A DNA stretch of 64,000 nucleotides, from positions 496,001-560,000 of the forward strand of contig JALECJ010000005.1 in assembly GCA_023515745.1 (NCBI GenBank), read 5' to 3'. A program made the position numbers and the translations under genes. The notes under the pieces are model-generated. The model ran no database searches. It was given only the letters and a program-made list of their open reading frames with translations, and was not told the DNA's origin. Below are positions 35,801 through 46,653 of the stretch, one piece after another. The stretch's first letter is position 1. Each line of letters opens with the position of its first letter. The stretch is from Amoeboaphelidium protococcarum. Lineage: Eukaryota > Aphelidiomycota > Aphelidea.

Positions 35801-37107
35801 TATCGTTATGCTGCAAAGTTATGAGGAGCTATGGTATTTTAGTTATATCTAATGTACTGTAGACGCTGCCTCTCTATCTTTAACCACATATCCAGTACGA
35901 ATTAATGCCACAGCCGATTCATAGCAAAATAGTCTATAGTGTGATCTCGCAACATGAAGTGGAACTTGTAATAATCCATCATGGTGACCTTTTCTCCATT
36001 GGGTAGTATTATATCAGGCGTGTATCCAGGTGTTCCTGATGGGAATAATAATGTATATACTGCAGCGTCATAGAATGGATTCAACTCTGACATAAGTTAA
36101 AATGGTTACGCGGGATTTATAGCATAGGATGGTTATAATACAATTTGACGTGGATTAGCGTTTAATAGATTGTCATCTTCCAGAAGGTAAGCTACTTCAT
36201 CAACTTATCGACGTTCGGAAGGAAACACAATATTGAATCTATTTTATTCTACCATCCTCTGTCGTACTTCAGGTAATGCATATAGCTGCGCAAACTAATT
36301 GGTCTCAAGAATCTGGTTTTATATTTATTGAATTAAGTCCCGCGGCAGCATTTGTAATTCCTCGTGTCTGATATCAAGTTATTGCTCTTAGTCAAGTAAA
36401 TAAGTGTTCGCATATCGGTCATTGATACCAACATTAGCCATTACATGATATACTTGACCTTGTATCTGGACAGAGTAAGCATTATTACCATTAAGTCTGT
36501 GCATCAAATCCTAATTAAAATTAGCTCGTATGCTTGCAAATGCCACTAAGGAATTTACGTGTCTAGTGTTATTCCTAAATGCATTACCGATGGGCGTTTA
36601 TTCTTATAGAATTCCCCTCATAAACTCTGGCATACGTGGAAATAGCGGCAACTCACGTAACTCGCCTTTGTTACAACACAATTGAAAAGCAGGTAATCCA
36701 TTTATTACACCCGTAGCTTCTTCAGGCCACATTTTGGCAGCACAAAATTAACACTTGACCATAGGTTACAAATTATACGCATTTAAAGTGTTTGTATATT
36801 CTTATGACTGCCATCCCAAGTACAATTCATCATTAAACAATGCTCTGTTCTCTTGACCTTATGCACCGTTATCATTTTCTTAAGGACGCGCATTTATTTA
36901 TTACTAATTGTTCTCTTACGCGATATTTACTTCATTGTTATCACGCTCGATATTTATATATTAATCTTCTAGCCTTCCGCTATTCGCATGTTTACCATGT
37001 GTTCTACATACTCTTCTTTCGCATTGATTTCTACATCTTTCATTACGTCTATAACCATTGAACGGTTTTAGGTACAGAAATTCGCATTAACGTTTAACTA
37101 CTGGCAT
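32827..37107 (-). CDS. Helitron Rep-helicase (HUH nuclease + PIF1)
   Basis: One uninterrupted 1426-aa frame when TAR=Gln; the standard code gives only scraps. It nicks and unwinds element DNA for rolling-circle transposition. An N-terminal Arg/Cys-rich segment (RRNERCRNQCERRVCRTHGK) leads to a zinc-binding region (MVKCQFCAAKMWPEEA, then FQLCCNKGELRELPLFP). The Helitron-like domain has NPFYDAAVYTLLFPSGTPG and KPDYFITMTCNPRWPEI. The HUH motif is LPHAHILLF, followed by YCSSVKAIKYLFKYIF with the tyrosines of the Rep site. The PIF1 helicase has Walker A HGKAGCGKTYLYN, IDEAT Walker B (YILIDEATGLSKYALK), GGDPHQT and a final AATINKAQGQTL...LYVAFSRV. All domains and catalytic residues are present. The start at 37107 is the first Met of the frame. 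Confidence 0.93.
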
Positions 37108-37415
37108 TTTTTTGTTTTTTTTGCTGTATAACTATTGTTTGCAGTATTGTTTGAACAATGGTTTATAATAAATTCGTGTCTAAGTCTTATAGTCTTTTAA
37201 GAGTCAAGATAAGATAGTCGTTACATTATATGCATACAATTTTCTATTGTTAGAGCAATTTCAAAAAAGGGGATTGGCTGATTTTTAATGTTTTGAAACA
37301 ACTAAACCGTAATTGGCTATAATGTACATTGTTAAAACATTCCAACATTATATTCATTTCAATTTCAATTCATTAATCATTATCAACCTTCAAGTGCCCA
37401 AACATGATAATGTCA
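37108..37415. other. internal Helitron spacer
   Basis: 308 bp between the two Helitron genes: AT-rich, with a diverged direct repeat (gattggctgattttt near 37270 and aattggctataatg near 37310) and no gene. Probably the Rep-helicase promoter. Confidence 0.4.
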
Positions 37416-38210
37416 TCATTTTTTACGTGAACGCTTAGACACGCGCGTAGGCTCGGTAGATGATTAGCCATCAACGGGAGCCTGATTCTCAACCTCAGGC
37501 TCATTAGTATTGGCATTAACGACTGGAGCATCAGTGGATTAGCTGCTTGATTGGGCGCTACTATTATTGAATAACCAAGATGTAGAATCGTCGGATTATA
37601 ATGAGCCAAGACGTTCAAAGTTACTCTCAGACGCAAGTTTACTTGTCAATACTAATCCTAATGAGCAGTAAGATAAAACAATAGTATCTTTGCCAAGTGA
37701 TACTAATTACCCACTAACATGTAGCGTACGGTCAGGCTTGATAATGTTTTTTTACAGCAGCGTTGAATAACGTCTTGGGTTGAACTAACAATCAAACTTA
37801 ATGTCCATGCCACCATAGAGAGAAGCTTTTAACACGACATTCCCTGCAGACACTGATACAATAGTTGACAGCGTTATAATAGAAGCCTTCGGAATGTAAT
37901 CACCTGGCTAATATTTTGCGCGAGGATACATCTGCTGCGCCACCACCGTTAAAACACCATTGACACATTGCAATTCACCAATAACTTAGTATAGAATTCC
38001 TACCTCAGGTTTTACCAAACCTTGGCTCGAAATGTCTTCATAGTCAGATGACGGCCACACTGACACTTGTAAACTTGCATCAGGGGCGGTTTACGTAAAT
38101 GTCTTGCATTGCAGTATGAGCGGATAGCCTTGCGCGTACGCTGAATTTGACCTGCCTGTTTCAGTCTTTTGGATACTAATTACGCCTACAACACCTACAA
38201 ATAAATTCAT
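37416..38210 (-). CDS. Helitron accessory protein, OB-fold-like
   Basis: A 264-aa frame inside the Helitron, upstream of and in the same orientation as the Rep-helicase. The first 130 residues are beta-rich: MNLFVGVVGVISIQKTETGR, PLILQCKTFTQTAPDASLQV, then VGILYQVIGELQCVNGVLTV and a YQPGDYIPKAS turn. That strand pattern is compatible with an OB fold. Helitrons of several lineages carry an RPA-like ssDNA-binding protein, and a ssDNA binder would protect the displaced strand here. The C-terminus is Ser/Asp/Glu-rich and ends in a basic SKRSRKK (nuclear signal-like). No RPA zinc ribbon is visible, so identity as an ssDNA-binding protein is inference. Confidence 0.6.
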
Positions 38211-38645
38211 TTTCTTTTACTAATTAAGATAGCTATTGATTTTAACATAAAACAATAATAATTTGAAATTGAAAAAAGAAACAGAACTCAAGTAACAACT
38301 TTATATAGTGTACACGCAATTCGCTCTTATGCTATAGCACTTACTTCGCATGATTGGCGCAACTTAACGATATTTAACGGCAGCCAATCATGTTTTCACA
38401 CGATATTGTTTGGTACTATTCTTGGTCACACAGCTACTGTTACTATATATAAGTGCGACCCCTATTTATAGAAGCAAGTTGTGAATTATATTGAAGATCA
38501 ACGTGTCAAAAGTTGGCATTTCATAAACAACGCAATGACTCAAGTTCATCCACCATTCAAAGCATAAATACTCCACTCAACTAAAATGATACAAATAAAA
38601 GTTTTATATATTGAAATAAATCATACAATCTAATTTATTATATAA
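38211..38645. promoter_or_regulatory. Helitron 5' region and boundary with host DNA
   Basis: 435 bp holding the element's 5' end and presumably the promoter of the accessory gene (a TATA-like tatatataa lies at about 38443-38451). The likely host boundary is at 38497/38498. No other gene. Confidence 0.4.
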
Positions 38646-39557
38646 TCAGCTTAATGTGAGGCCCCAGCATAGTCCAATGAGGCCACTGATGAGAACGAAG
38701 CCAGCTTCAGACAGACGAGAGAACGCTTTACTGTTCAGTGAACTCAGACCGTTCCAAATTAGTGAGAGAGCGTGATTTCTACAATAAAACAGAGATTGCT
38801 ACCATCGAGACTCTTCTTATTATTATTGTATTTAATGACTTTGCTGATAGGTGGCGAATTTATTGTTATTATCGCGATGTTCTACCATGAATTGGTTAAG
38901 TTTAGAGTCTATCGATTCCAAGAGCTTGGTAACCTCTGATTAAGATTTCTCTTATGATAAAGCACTATCAGATCTATTATCAACCACATGATCACCAGAA
39001 TATTAAGATAGCATAGTTTAGTCAAAATGCAACTTAATCTAGTCCAACATCATCTATCGCTTCCGAGGCTCAATGAAAGAGTAAACTCCGACAGCAGTCA
39101 CAATATTGACACCCACAAGAGCCATGGTCCAGTAGGTGTTGATCATTCGAATGTGATCACTCCACAGCGACTCTTCCCTGAAGCGATCCCGTAACGCGTC
39201 GATCCACGCAGAGTGAGCTTGGTCATGCGTCTACTCTGTCGCATTCAATCTCTACTCCAAGTCGCCTTCCATCTACTCAATCTGATGATCACGAGAGTAT
39301 AGCTGCGTGAAGTGGTTCACATCATCTGGTGACCAATTATGCTTTCGCTGGAGGAGGGAGTTCATATCACGTTGGACGCGCGAACGATCTTGGACCAATT
39401 TCTGATACTCAGCCTTGGTGCTCTTTAACTGATTTCTGGCCATAACATACTCGTTCTCCAGAGCCAACACTTTACTCTTCATAGCCTTCAGTTCTTGATA
39501 ACCAGTTTTCGAGGCTAATAGCAGGAACACTCTATCCAGCGATCTGCTCACTTGCAT
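38646..39557 (-). CDS. Mdm33/She9 mitochondrial inner-membrane protein
   Basis: A 303-aa frame with TAR=Gln. Mdm33 (She9) is an inner-membrane coiled-coil protein that affects inner-membrane fission and shape; it is typical of fungi. Visible: an N-terminal coiled coil (TGYQELKAMKSKVLALENEY onward), the family block RDMNSLLQRKHNWSPDDVNHF then TQLYSRDHQIEQME, the second coiled part with REESLWSDHIRMINTYWTMA leading straight into membrane helix 1 (LVGVNIVTAVGVYSF), a short IEPRKR exit, and a C-terminal hydrophobic helix (EAGFVLISGLIGLCWG). The start at 39557 leaves little room for a matrix-targeting presequence, so a short upstream exon is possible. Downstream it abuts the Helitron insertion. 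Confidence 0.85.
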
Positions 39558-39679
39558 CTTGATTTAATTAGCTAGGTTGCTAGTTCTATAATTTCAGTTA
39601 GTAGAGAAAATCAAGTCAACTTTAAAGTGAGCGATTGTGATTGAGAAGGTAAAAAGTTCACAATATGAAGAGTGTTATA

Positions 39680-41039
39680 TCATTGTATTAATTACTGGTT
39701 AAAGTCTGAAGTGTCATTAGTATCGCTCTTGCCACAACTCTGATGCAGATTGGACGGTGTAAGATCATAGTCATGAGGGTGATACAATTCACTCAAGTAC
39801 CGGTACATGTACTGAGGAGAGCATCCCTGCGTGTTGGTTATGAACATATTTACACTACCGGTACTGATATAATCATAAAGTGGATTGACCACTTGAACAT
39901 TTTACATCAGCGGATCTTGGAAGCTGAGCATATTAGATGGATCTGCGCATATGGTAGCCACCTCATCAGCTTTGAATATCGGAGACAACTTGTACAATCC
40001 CGTGCACACCACCACAGGAATCCGGGCAGATTAGGCCACAGCCACAACATTCATAGTACCTGCAGGTGCGACAATTGATCCATCCGCTAGAATAGCGTGA
40101 CACCCAATCATGACCATATTCACACGGGACATCATCATCGCATGTACAGCACAGTCCGGTACTAAAGTGGTGTCGATGCCGCTCTTGGCCAGAGATTGAG
40201 CCATTTCATGACCGGATAATTGAGGTGCACACTCTGCCACAATGACCTGGAACTCTCGCTTTCTACGCGCCGCCTTCAGGAACGATTCCACAGTCTTTGA
40301 ACGTCCAATGGTCATTATAACATCTTTGGCGTGGATATGGTCCAGAGCTTGGGCGGCAATTGTCTATCCTACAGAGCCAAGTTCCTCAATCAGATCATTG
40401 ATCCCCTGAATGAAGGCCGGCTTCAGCGCGTATAAATCACCTTGAGTGTAATCAATGTAGTTCATCATGGAATCAGATAGCTGAAGGATACCGCTGAGTG
40501 CTGAACTGAAGCTAGGCGAAGTTGGCATACTGCCGATCAATAGCGGAGTGGTTGCTCCAGAGAAGGACTGCTACTATTATCCACCACGATTCTGCTCCCG
40601 TTCACTCTGCTGCTCATGAATAATGATATCATGATACTCTTCGCGAATTACATGCATTACACGCCTAGCCGTATTCGCAATAGTAAACTCTACACTCACC
40701 ATGTTCTCAATCATATTTAGAATTCATCGCATTATAAAAACCGCTAAGATCTTTTTGTAAATACCTGCAGGATTAACAAGACTGAGGCGATAACCAGCTT
40801 CTCTCACTAGTTCTAAGAGTTCTTTAACATTGGCCCATCTCCCGTTGGACACCAGGGCGCGCATAACGTATAACACTTCAATCGCGCATCCATATGCTCC
40901 ATTGACTTCTCTACACACAAGCGAAAGTGATCAAAGAAATTGAAATGCAATTGTGTATATGGCACTAGGCATACCTTCGCCGAATTCTAGCCGATAATAC
41001 TTCAATAGCTGACTTGACGTCCTTAATCGCTCCCGTCAT
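39680..41039 (-). CDS. eIF2B beta subunit (GCD7-like), three exons
   Basis: Exons on the minus strand: 41039-40975, 40910-40765, 40689-39680; 406 aa. Introns are 64 nt (GTATGC...TGTGTAG) and 75 nt (GTATTT...GTGTAG), and both junctions restore conserved sequence: [19 protein letters not shown] and [16 protein letters not shown]. eIF2B is the guanine-exchange factor that reloads eIF2 and is the target of stress signalling. The regulatory-subunit Rossmann domain is clear: [80 protein letters not shown], and the C-terminal [15 protein letters not shown] typical of the beta subunit. A Gln-rich insertion (GGQQQQSFSGA) separates the helical and catalytic-like parts. Confidence 0.92.
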
Positions 41040-41184
41040 AATTTTTCACTGCTTTATTGATTGAACAATCTCTTCAATATTGAGGAAAAGGGGGAAGCGA
41101 TCTCACGCGACTCTCTTCAAGATAACAAAGTGTGGTAGACGCCAGGTTAAACGTGTAAAAATGTATGAATGACTATTAAGACTA

Positions 41185-43152
41185 TCATTACTGCTACTTA
41201 TCATACTTTTCAATCATGTTTAGAGTTCTGTTGACGATGAATAAAATGGAGCATAGTTCCTTAGAGAATTCCATCAGAATCATGTAATTGTACAGTAAAG
41301 AGTCTTCTTCTGCATTTCCGTGTTTAGGATTACTATTCCACTACTCAAGTCGTTATTCGAAATCTGGGATAGATTTCTTGAGACTATGTGACTCTTGAAG
41401 AACTTTCAGGAGCGTCTATACAATGGAGTGCTGCAACACTGGAGATTTGACATCCACCTAATCTTCAATGGACAAAATCCAATTCTAAATCTATCGCTGT
41501 GGGATCATGGCAAGATTAGATAATATACTAGTCAGGACCAGATTGAGAGCGGGTGAATTTCTATAGAATGTACTAAATTTTTCCATTATAAGCTCGAGGA
41601 TATCAAAAATTTCTCGCGACGGAGACGCATCAATTGTAAGATTCCACTGATTGACAATTCTAAAGCAATGTACACTCTTCACGTATGCCTCTTCCAGATA
41701 GCTATCGATATCACGCGGATTAGGAATAACCAGATCTTAACCTTGTTGACTTGCTAAATCCTTGTCTTTACTTTCAATATCATCAACTATAAGTTTGAAT
41801 GGACTATCTGGACGCATTTATAACTGACTAGGTGGACTTTACAAAAGAATCTTCTAGATAATCTTCTACAAAGAGCTCTACCGTCTTATATTTATAATCT
41901 AGGAACTTGCACCTCCATCCAAAGACTCTGTAGATATAGGATGGAGAACCAGGCGCGTATAAACGGAGCTATTATAAGTGGTGAACAGAGCATCAAACAC
42001 TTTCCAGGCGTGAATAGAGATTAACTGCTCTTCTGATTAACAGTAACTGTACAGCTTGTCCGATAACGAAGTATCAATAAAGCAGTCCAGAAAAGGTGCC
42101 ATCAACAAGTCCGTACCACCAATCTCCAATATGAAACCAGCCAGAAAGTCGAGCCATAAGCGCTGCCGTGTCTAATACTTTACCGAATCGCTAGATAACA
42201 CCAACAAGATCTTTTTAAATACAATATTCCTCAGCATTTCCTACTTGAAAGCTTCAATCAGCGTATGAGCAATCAAATCCCCTTTTCCAATTTGATCCCT
42301 GGCAGAAGAGACATTTAAAAGATCAATAATGAATAGAATATAGTCAAACAGGCGCGGGATATCATAATCAGATTTAACTTCATCCAAAGATTAAGAAGAA
42401 TCTATCACAGCGGACACTTTAACAAATAACTCCGTAAAAATATCAACGAGATGGTTCGACAACTTGGACTGCGAGATGTATCGCTGATACTGTGATTAGA
42501 TTTTTGCATTAGAGTAGTACTGTGAGCATACAACACCAATAACTATCAATAACGCCTCTCTCGATGCAGTCAGCACAACCTCTTTATTAGTGATATCAAA
42601 CGAGTATGATAAGATTAGATCGAACAGCTCAAACTCACCAGTCTCTTTGAAGAATAAGATTAGCAGGGGAGGATTCTACTCAAATTGCTTCGACAGGGCA
42701 TTTATCAACTTCACCAGTTCCCACAAAAGTTCCTAATTATCCTGCGAGTGTAGCTTTTAATCACAATACCTCAGTAATTATTCCAGAGGTGAGCGGAACG
42801 ACTCTTCAGGCAAAAGCTGAGCATTGCGCTGCGTGCCCAACAGACTGCTGGTGAATCTACACACCAGAACATCCATTCCGACGGGATTATTCTACAAAGC
42901 CTTCTCCACCAGGTATGCAAATATCTGATGAGACAGAAAGAACTCCATGCAGTCTTGCTCCTTCAAGTATTTCCTAATGCCATCTACGTGTATAGGGATG
43001 TTGGTATGTGCAATAAGCCTGTGCTGCACGTCGCTCTTGGTATAGTACGCTTCAATGTGATTATAGTGCGCCATCAAAGTCTCAAGAGGTGTCAACTTTT
43101 CATTTATCGGTGCAACTACCTAAGCCAAAATATTCTTTAGATTAGTAAACAT
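41185..43152 (-). CDS. FHIP / RAI16-like protein (FHF complex)
   Basis: A single 655-aa frame. RAI16-like proteins (FHIP) form the FHF complex with Hook and FTS and link dynein to endosomes. The family N-terminus is evident: LETLMAHYNHIEAYYTKSDV, then HTNIPIHVDGIRKYLKEQDC with CMEFFLSHQIFAYLVEKALQ, NNPVGMDVLVCRFTSSLLGT and SFRSPLEQLLRYCDQK, matching the 'CMEYLL' and 'PL..LL..C' pattern of the family. The rest is an all-helical solenoid (IPRLFDYILFIIDLLNVSSA; RQRLWLDFLAGFILEIGGTD) to a helical end. Domain of unknown fold detail; assignment rests on the N-terminal third. Confidence 0.75.
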
Positions 43153-43310
43153 TATTTTATAGAAGGGATTGAGCTATATTGGGATCCTTTAAACTTTAAG
43201 ACTAACGCAAAATAAGCCGCTGAAAAGACATAAACGGCGCTCAGTCTCTTCTCTCCTGCAATTGCTGAATAGATTCGCGTTATCGACAATCAAAAAGATC
43301 TTATTCTAAG

Positions 43311-43484
43311 ATGTAGTCTACTATGCGATTTAATGTAAAGAAGAAGGGGCCTATTACTAGTAAGAATGCCAAGTAAATGATATAGTAGATGTTGGCGTCT
43401 AATGATGGTCTCTCGCAAGATATCCAGATCTAATTGAGTCAAGTTGTTGACGCGTTGGATTCTATGAAAAAGGCTAAAAAGTGA
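43311..43484 (+). CDS. 57-aa hypothetical protein
   Basis: A short plus-strand frame, MQSTMRFNVKKKGPITSKN then QMIQQMLASNDGLSQDIQIQ and DALDSMKKAKK, ending in TGA. The basic start, amphipathic middle helix and lysine-rich end look protein-like and five TAR codons give plausible Gln, but at this length in a single-stop code chance is a real alternative. It lies in the spacer between FHIP and the coiled-coil gene; it might also be an exon of something larger. Confidence 0.35.
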
Positions 43485-43645
43485 TTGAGATTCCAATAAG
43501 GTGTTTATGATGGTGTAAATAGAGAGAATATGCGCCGATTTCACATATTTGAACAGCGTTTTAATAGAGATTAAATACTACCTAGTTTCCTAATACATAT
43601 CTTCAACATCTGATCAATTCAACTTATTCGATTGTGCAATTGTAA

Positions 43646-46090
43646 TCAGTAAAAGCGCGGGCGTTTCTTGGTGGAGGTGTACGTGTTCTACATACTTGTC
43701 AGTCAATATATATAAGGTGCAAATAGACTTTATGCTTTAGACTTACCTTTGTTTTGTTTTGGACCACTTTGGACGGACTAGGATTGGCAAAGCTTAGACC
43801 TTCAGATTTCTTGGCGACTACAGCGTTTCCACCAGTGTTCTCGATCAGCTTTTTCTACAACACTTTGATAAAGATGATGTTACAATTCCAATGTATTTAA
43901 ACTTACCTTAGTTTTGGACTTCTTCTGCAGTGCAACTTCACGGTACACGGATGCGTCACTAAATTCAACGGAATCCTCTTCAACAGACAAGTTGGAAGAC
44001 TGGGGCTTCTTGAACAGTCCTCCACGATTGCTCTCGATCACCGAAACATTAGGACGATCTTTAATATTGATGGACGTCTGACTCAGCTTCTTTATTGCAG
44101 TAATATCATTTCCACTCTTATATTGAGACGCAATTTGCTCTTTCAAAGACTCAATCTCACTTACCAGATACATATTCCTATCCATCAAGCCTTTGATTTC
44201 ATTCTTCTGCTACTCTACAGCATCAGAGTTATCCTTAAGACTCTATTAATCACGCACTGCAGATTACAGCTACTCAACGCTCTGTTTCAACTTTTGATTC
44301 TCCTTGGAAGCTTGATTTAATTGATCACGTAGTTCTTTAACCGTGGCAGAGTCATCGCTTCCTTTAACGGCCAGCTGTTGCTTGACTGACATCAATGCAT
44401 CGTGTAAAGCCTGCAATTGATCACGAACTTGCTATTGTTCCTCAAAGTCAGAGCTACGCGACTATAATTAAGCCAATATGCTTTACAACATGGACATTTG
44501 CTGCTGAACATTACCAGACTCTCCATCTTGCCCATCCTTCTGACCAGCAGCTAATTGTTAAGACAGCAATTCAAAGTTGGATTTTGTAAATGATGACATT
44601 TGTTCCAGCTGCTTAGCGATAGCATCCCTATGAGTCGAGCCATCTTTGCTTATGTTGTTGTTGAGTTTCTCAAAGGCCATTTGAAACTCGGCAAGTAAGG
44701 ACTCAAGGTGTTGACATCGCATAGACAGAGTTTCAGCTTCAGCGTCTCGAGCAGCTACACAAATTCGTAACTCATATAGAAGCTGTAGAATTAAACATAC
44801 CTTTTTGCACGGCCAATTCCTGTTTCAACTTCGCCAGCTCCTTGACTTCACAACTCAAATCAGCTATCGTGGACTCATAGGATATCTTCACCACTTCATA
44901 TTCGCTGCGCAACTTTTCCGACTAGTCTTTGCTATTAGACATGGTCAACTCCAGGCGCGTCTCTGAATCTTGAACTACATGATAAGTAATTACACCGAAA
45001 CTTAGCATAATAGATCAAAAGCATTCTTACGTTTGGCGTTCAACTCTGAGCATTTCTCTTCCAACTGACTCACTTGGAACTCTTTTTGGGCTAGATCTAC
45101 TTGATAATTGCGCTGATGTGTTGTGATAACAAAAATATATAACATACCTTTCTACAAGAGCTTGCATTTGGCGTGAGTCTCCTATAGCTTGACTGGCAGT
45201 TTTTATAGCGCGTCCAGTCTACTTTCTTGCTTTGCCAGCTTATCATTCACTGAATTTATACTACAATTCAATTCCAGTAAAGTAATACTTCCAACTATAA
45301 GCACTGAGACAGATAAATCTTACAGTTGCATGTAATTCATCCCAATAGTACCCCAAATGTTCAAGTGTTCAGCATGACGAACGGACGCGGCCATCAGCTC
45401 CCTATTGCCAGATCTCAGGTAATCAATGTTACGATTAGCTTCGCGTAGCTCATTGTCCTTTGCAACTAGATCCTTATCCTTGCGCTTGCTTTCAGACTTG
45501 ATCAATGAGTACAACTAAGAAAGCAGATCACCATCACCAGACTTGGATTTCTTACCAGATGCTTAGCCTGACTACTGTGGAGAAGCTGTAGCCACAACCG
45601 GCAATTGCAGAGATTCATTCAAATTCTCCAACTGAAACGAAGCAAGTGGTTCCGCAATCAGTGAATGCTGAGACAGTTGAGATTGAGCAGGAGACGGAGG
45701 TAAGTTTTCAGATTACGACTTGCCGGTAAAGCTCGACGAAGCCGACGCGTTCTGAAACAGCTCACTATTACTAGGCACAGATTTAGGAATTTCAGACGCT
45801 ACGAATAGTTGAATAATATTTTTCAAATTTGCAATTGTATTCAGTGTATAACACTTACCATGCTATTAACGTGTAGAAATACGTGGAACCAGAGGTGGTG
45901 GAGGCATCTGAGCATTACTTCGTCCAAAGTGTTTGTTTGCTTCCTCGTCATCATTGATGGTGATAATGTCACTGGATGAGGATTAACGCGTGCCCAGAGG
46001 TAAATGAGATTACTTTTGTTGACCAACCACGTTCTAGAAGGAGAACTTGCTACTTGAAGACTACTAGCCAGCCTATTTGTTGTTGTAGTT
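43646..46090 (-). CDS. eight-exon coiled-coil (golgin-like) protein, 5' end open
   Basis: Exons on the minus strand: 46090-45859 (5' limit uncertain), 45798-45324, 45260-45148, 45096-45031, 44974-44801, 44754-43907, 43854-43747, 43687-43646. The seven introns are 46-63 nt, all GTA(A/T)G...TAG, and every phase agrees. The product (about 680 aa) starts with a Ser/Gln/Pro-rich disordered part (FQLENLNESLQLPVV), then long coiled coils (SESKRKDKDLVAKDNELREA; VKELRDQLNQASKENQKLKQ; AVEQQKNEIKGLMDRNMYLV), a Ser-rich link and a basic end, STKKRPRFY. I recognise no specific family; a tether, motor adaptor or nuclear filament protein are all possible. The first in-frame Met is at 45907, but upstream codons back to an in-frame TGA at 46093 look coding, so another exon may exist. 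Confidence 0.75.
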
Positions 46091-46097
46091 CAGCATG

Positions 46098-46653
46098 ATG
46101 TTGCAGTTATTAACAGAATGTCCAAAGTTTGAAACAGAAGAAGGAGATCACGATCTGGTGAAACGGTTTGAAACATTATTCAACGCGAACTCCATGCTGG
46201 TCTCAAACGCTCATGACAGATACACTGTTGCGTTAAAGGCAATTACATCTGACATTGATTGACATTTATATCCATTCACTGCTAAAACTTCACTGTGTTT
46301 GATAAGAAATAACAAATTGGTTATATAATTACTAGTCGGCTTGTATAAAATTATAAAGCTCATCACGTCCATTTTCAATCTATAATATTAGTCAGTAGAC
46401 ATTCCATCACAGTACACTAATAATGATGTGAATGTCCAGTTATACGAAATTACAGAGAAATGCTATTCAAATAGATTGACTCCGCAGATATTCAATGTGT
46501 GATGAAATGAATCGGCGAATCTCATGTTTTTTGTTTCAACTTTGAAACGGATCTTTCCAGAAGTTTGTTCCTCTCCCTATGTCATTGATATTTAGTATTA
46601 TCGTACTAGCTATTTGAGTACTTCATAAAGCAATTTTTGATCCTGATTAGCTC
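46098..46653. promoter_or_regulatory. divergent promoter, coiled-coil gene / chitin synthase
   Basis: About 555 bp with no gene. It contains GAAACG at 46160-46165 and 46544-46549, and related gtttgaaaca sequences near 46129 and 46168. Confidence 0.4.

Larger units (their letters stand above)
32737..38497 (-). mobile_element. autonomous Helitron, apparently intact
   Basis: The minus strand carries a full Helitron: a Rep-helicase gene, a second OB-fold-like gene and a textbook 3' end. Read 5'-3' on the minus strand, a GC-only hairpin (arms at 32756-32761 and 32745-32750, 5-base loop) is followed by GTGA and then CTAG at 32740-32737, with T as the next base, as expected for insertion between A and T. 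The 5' end should be TC after A; the best candidate is the TCTTCAATATA beginning at 38497, but other A-TC sites exist between 38210 and 38640, so that boundary is approximate. No target duplication is expected. Both genes are unbroken under TAR=Gln, suggesting recent activity. Confidence 0.8.

Noticed and set aside
46091-46097. ATG at 46097 as the start of the eight-exon coiled-coil gene
   Set aside because: It is out of frame with exon 1 and meets a TGA soon after; the true start is either Met at 45907 or in an unseen upstream exon.
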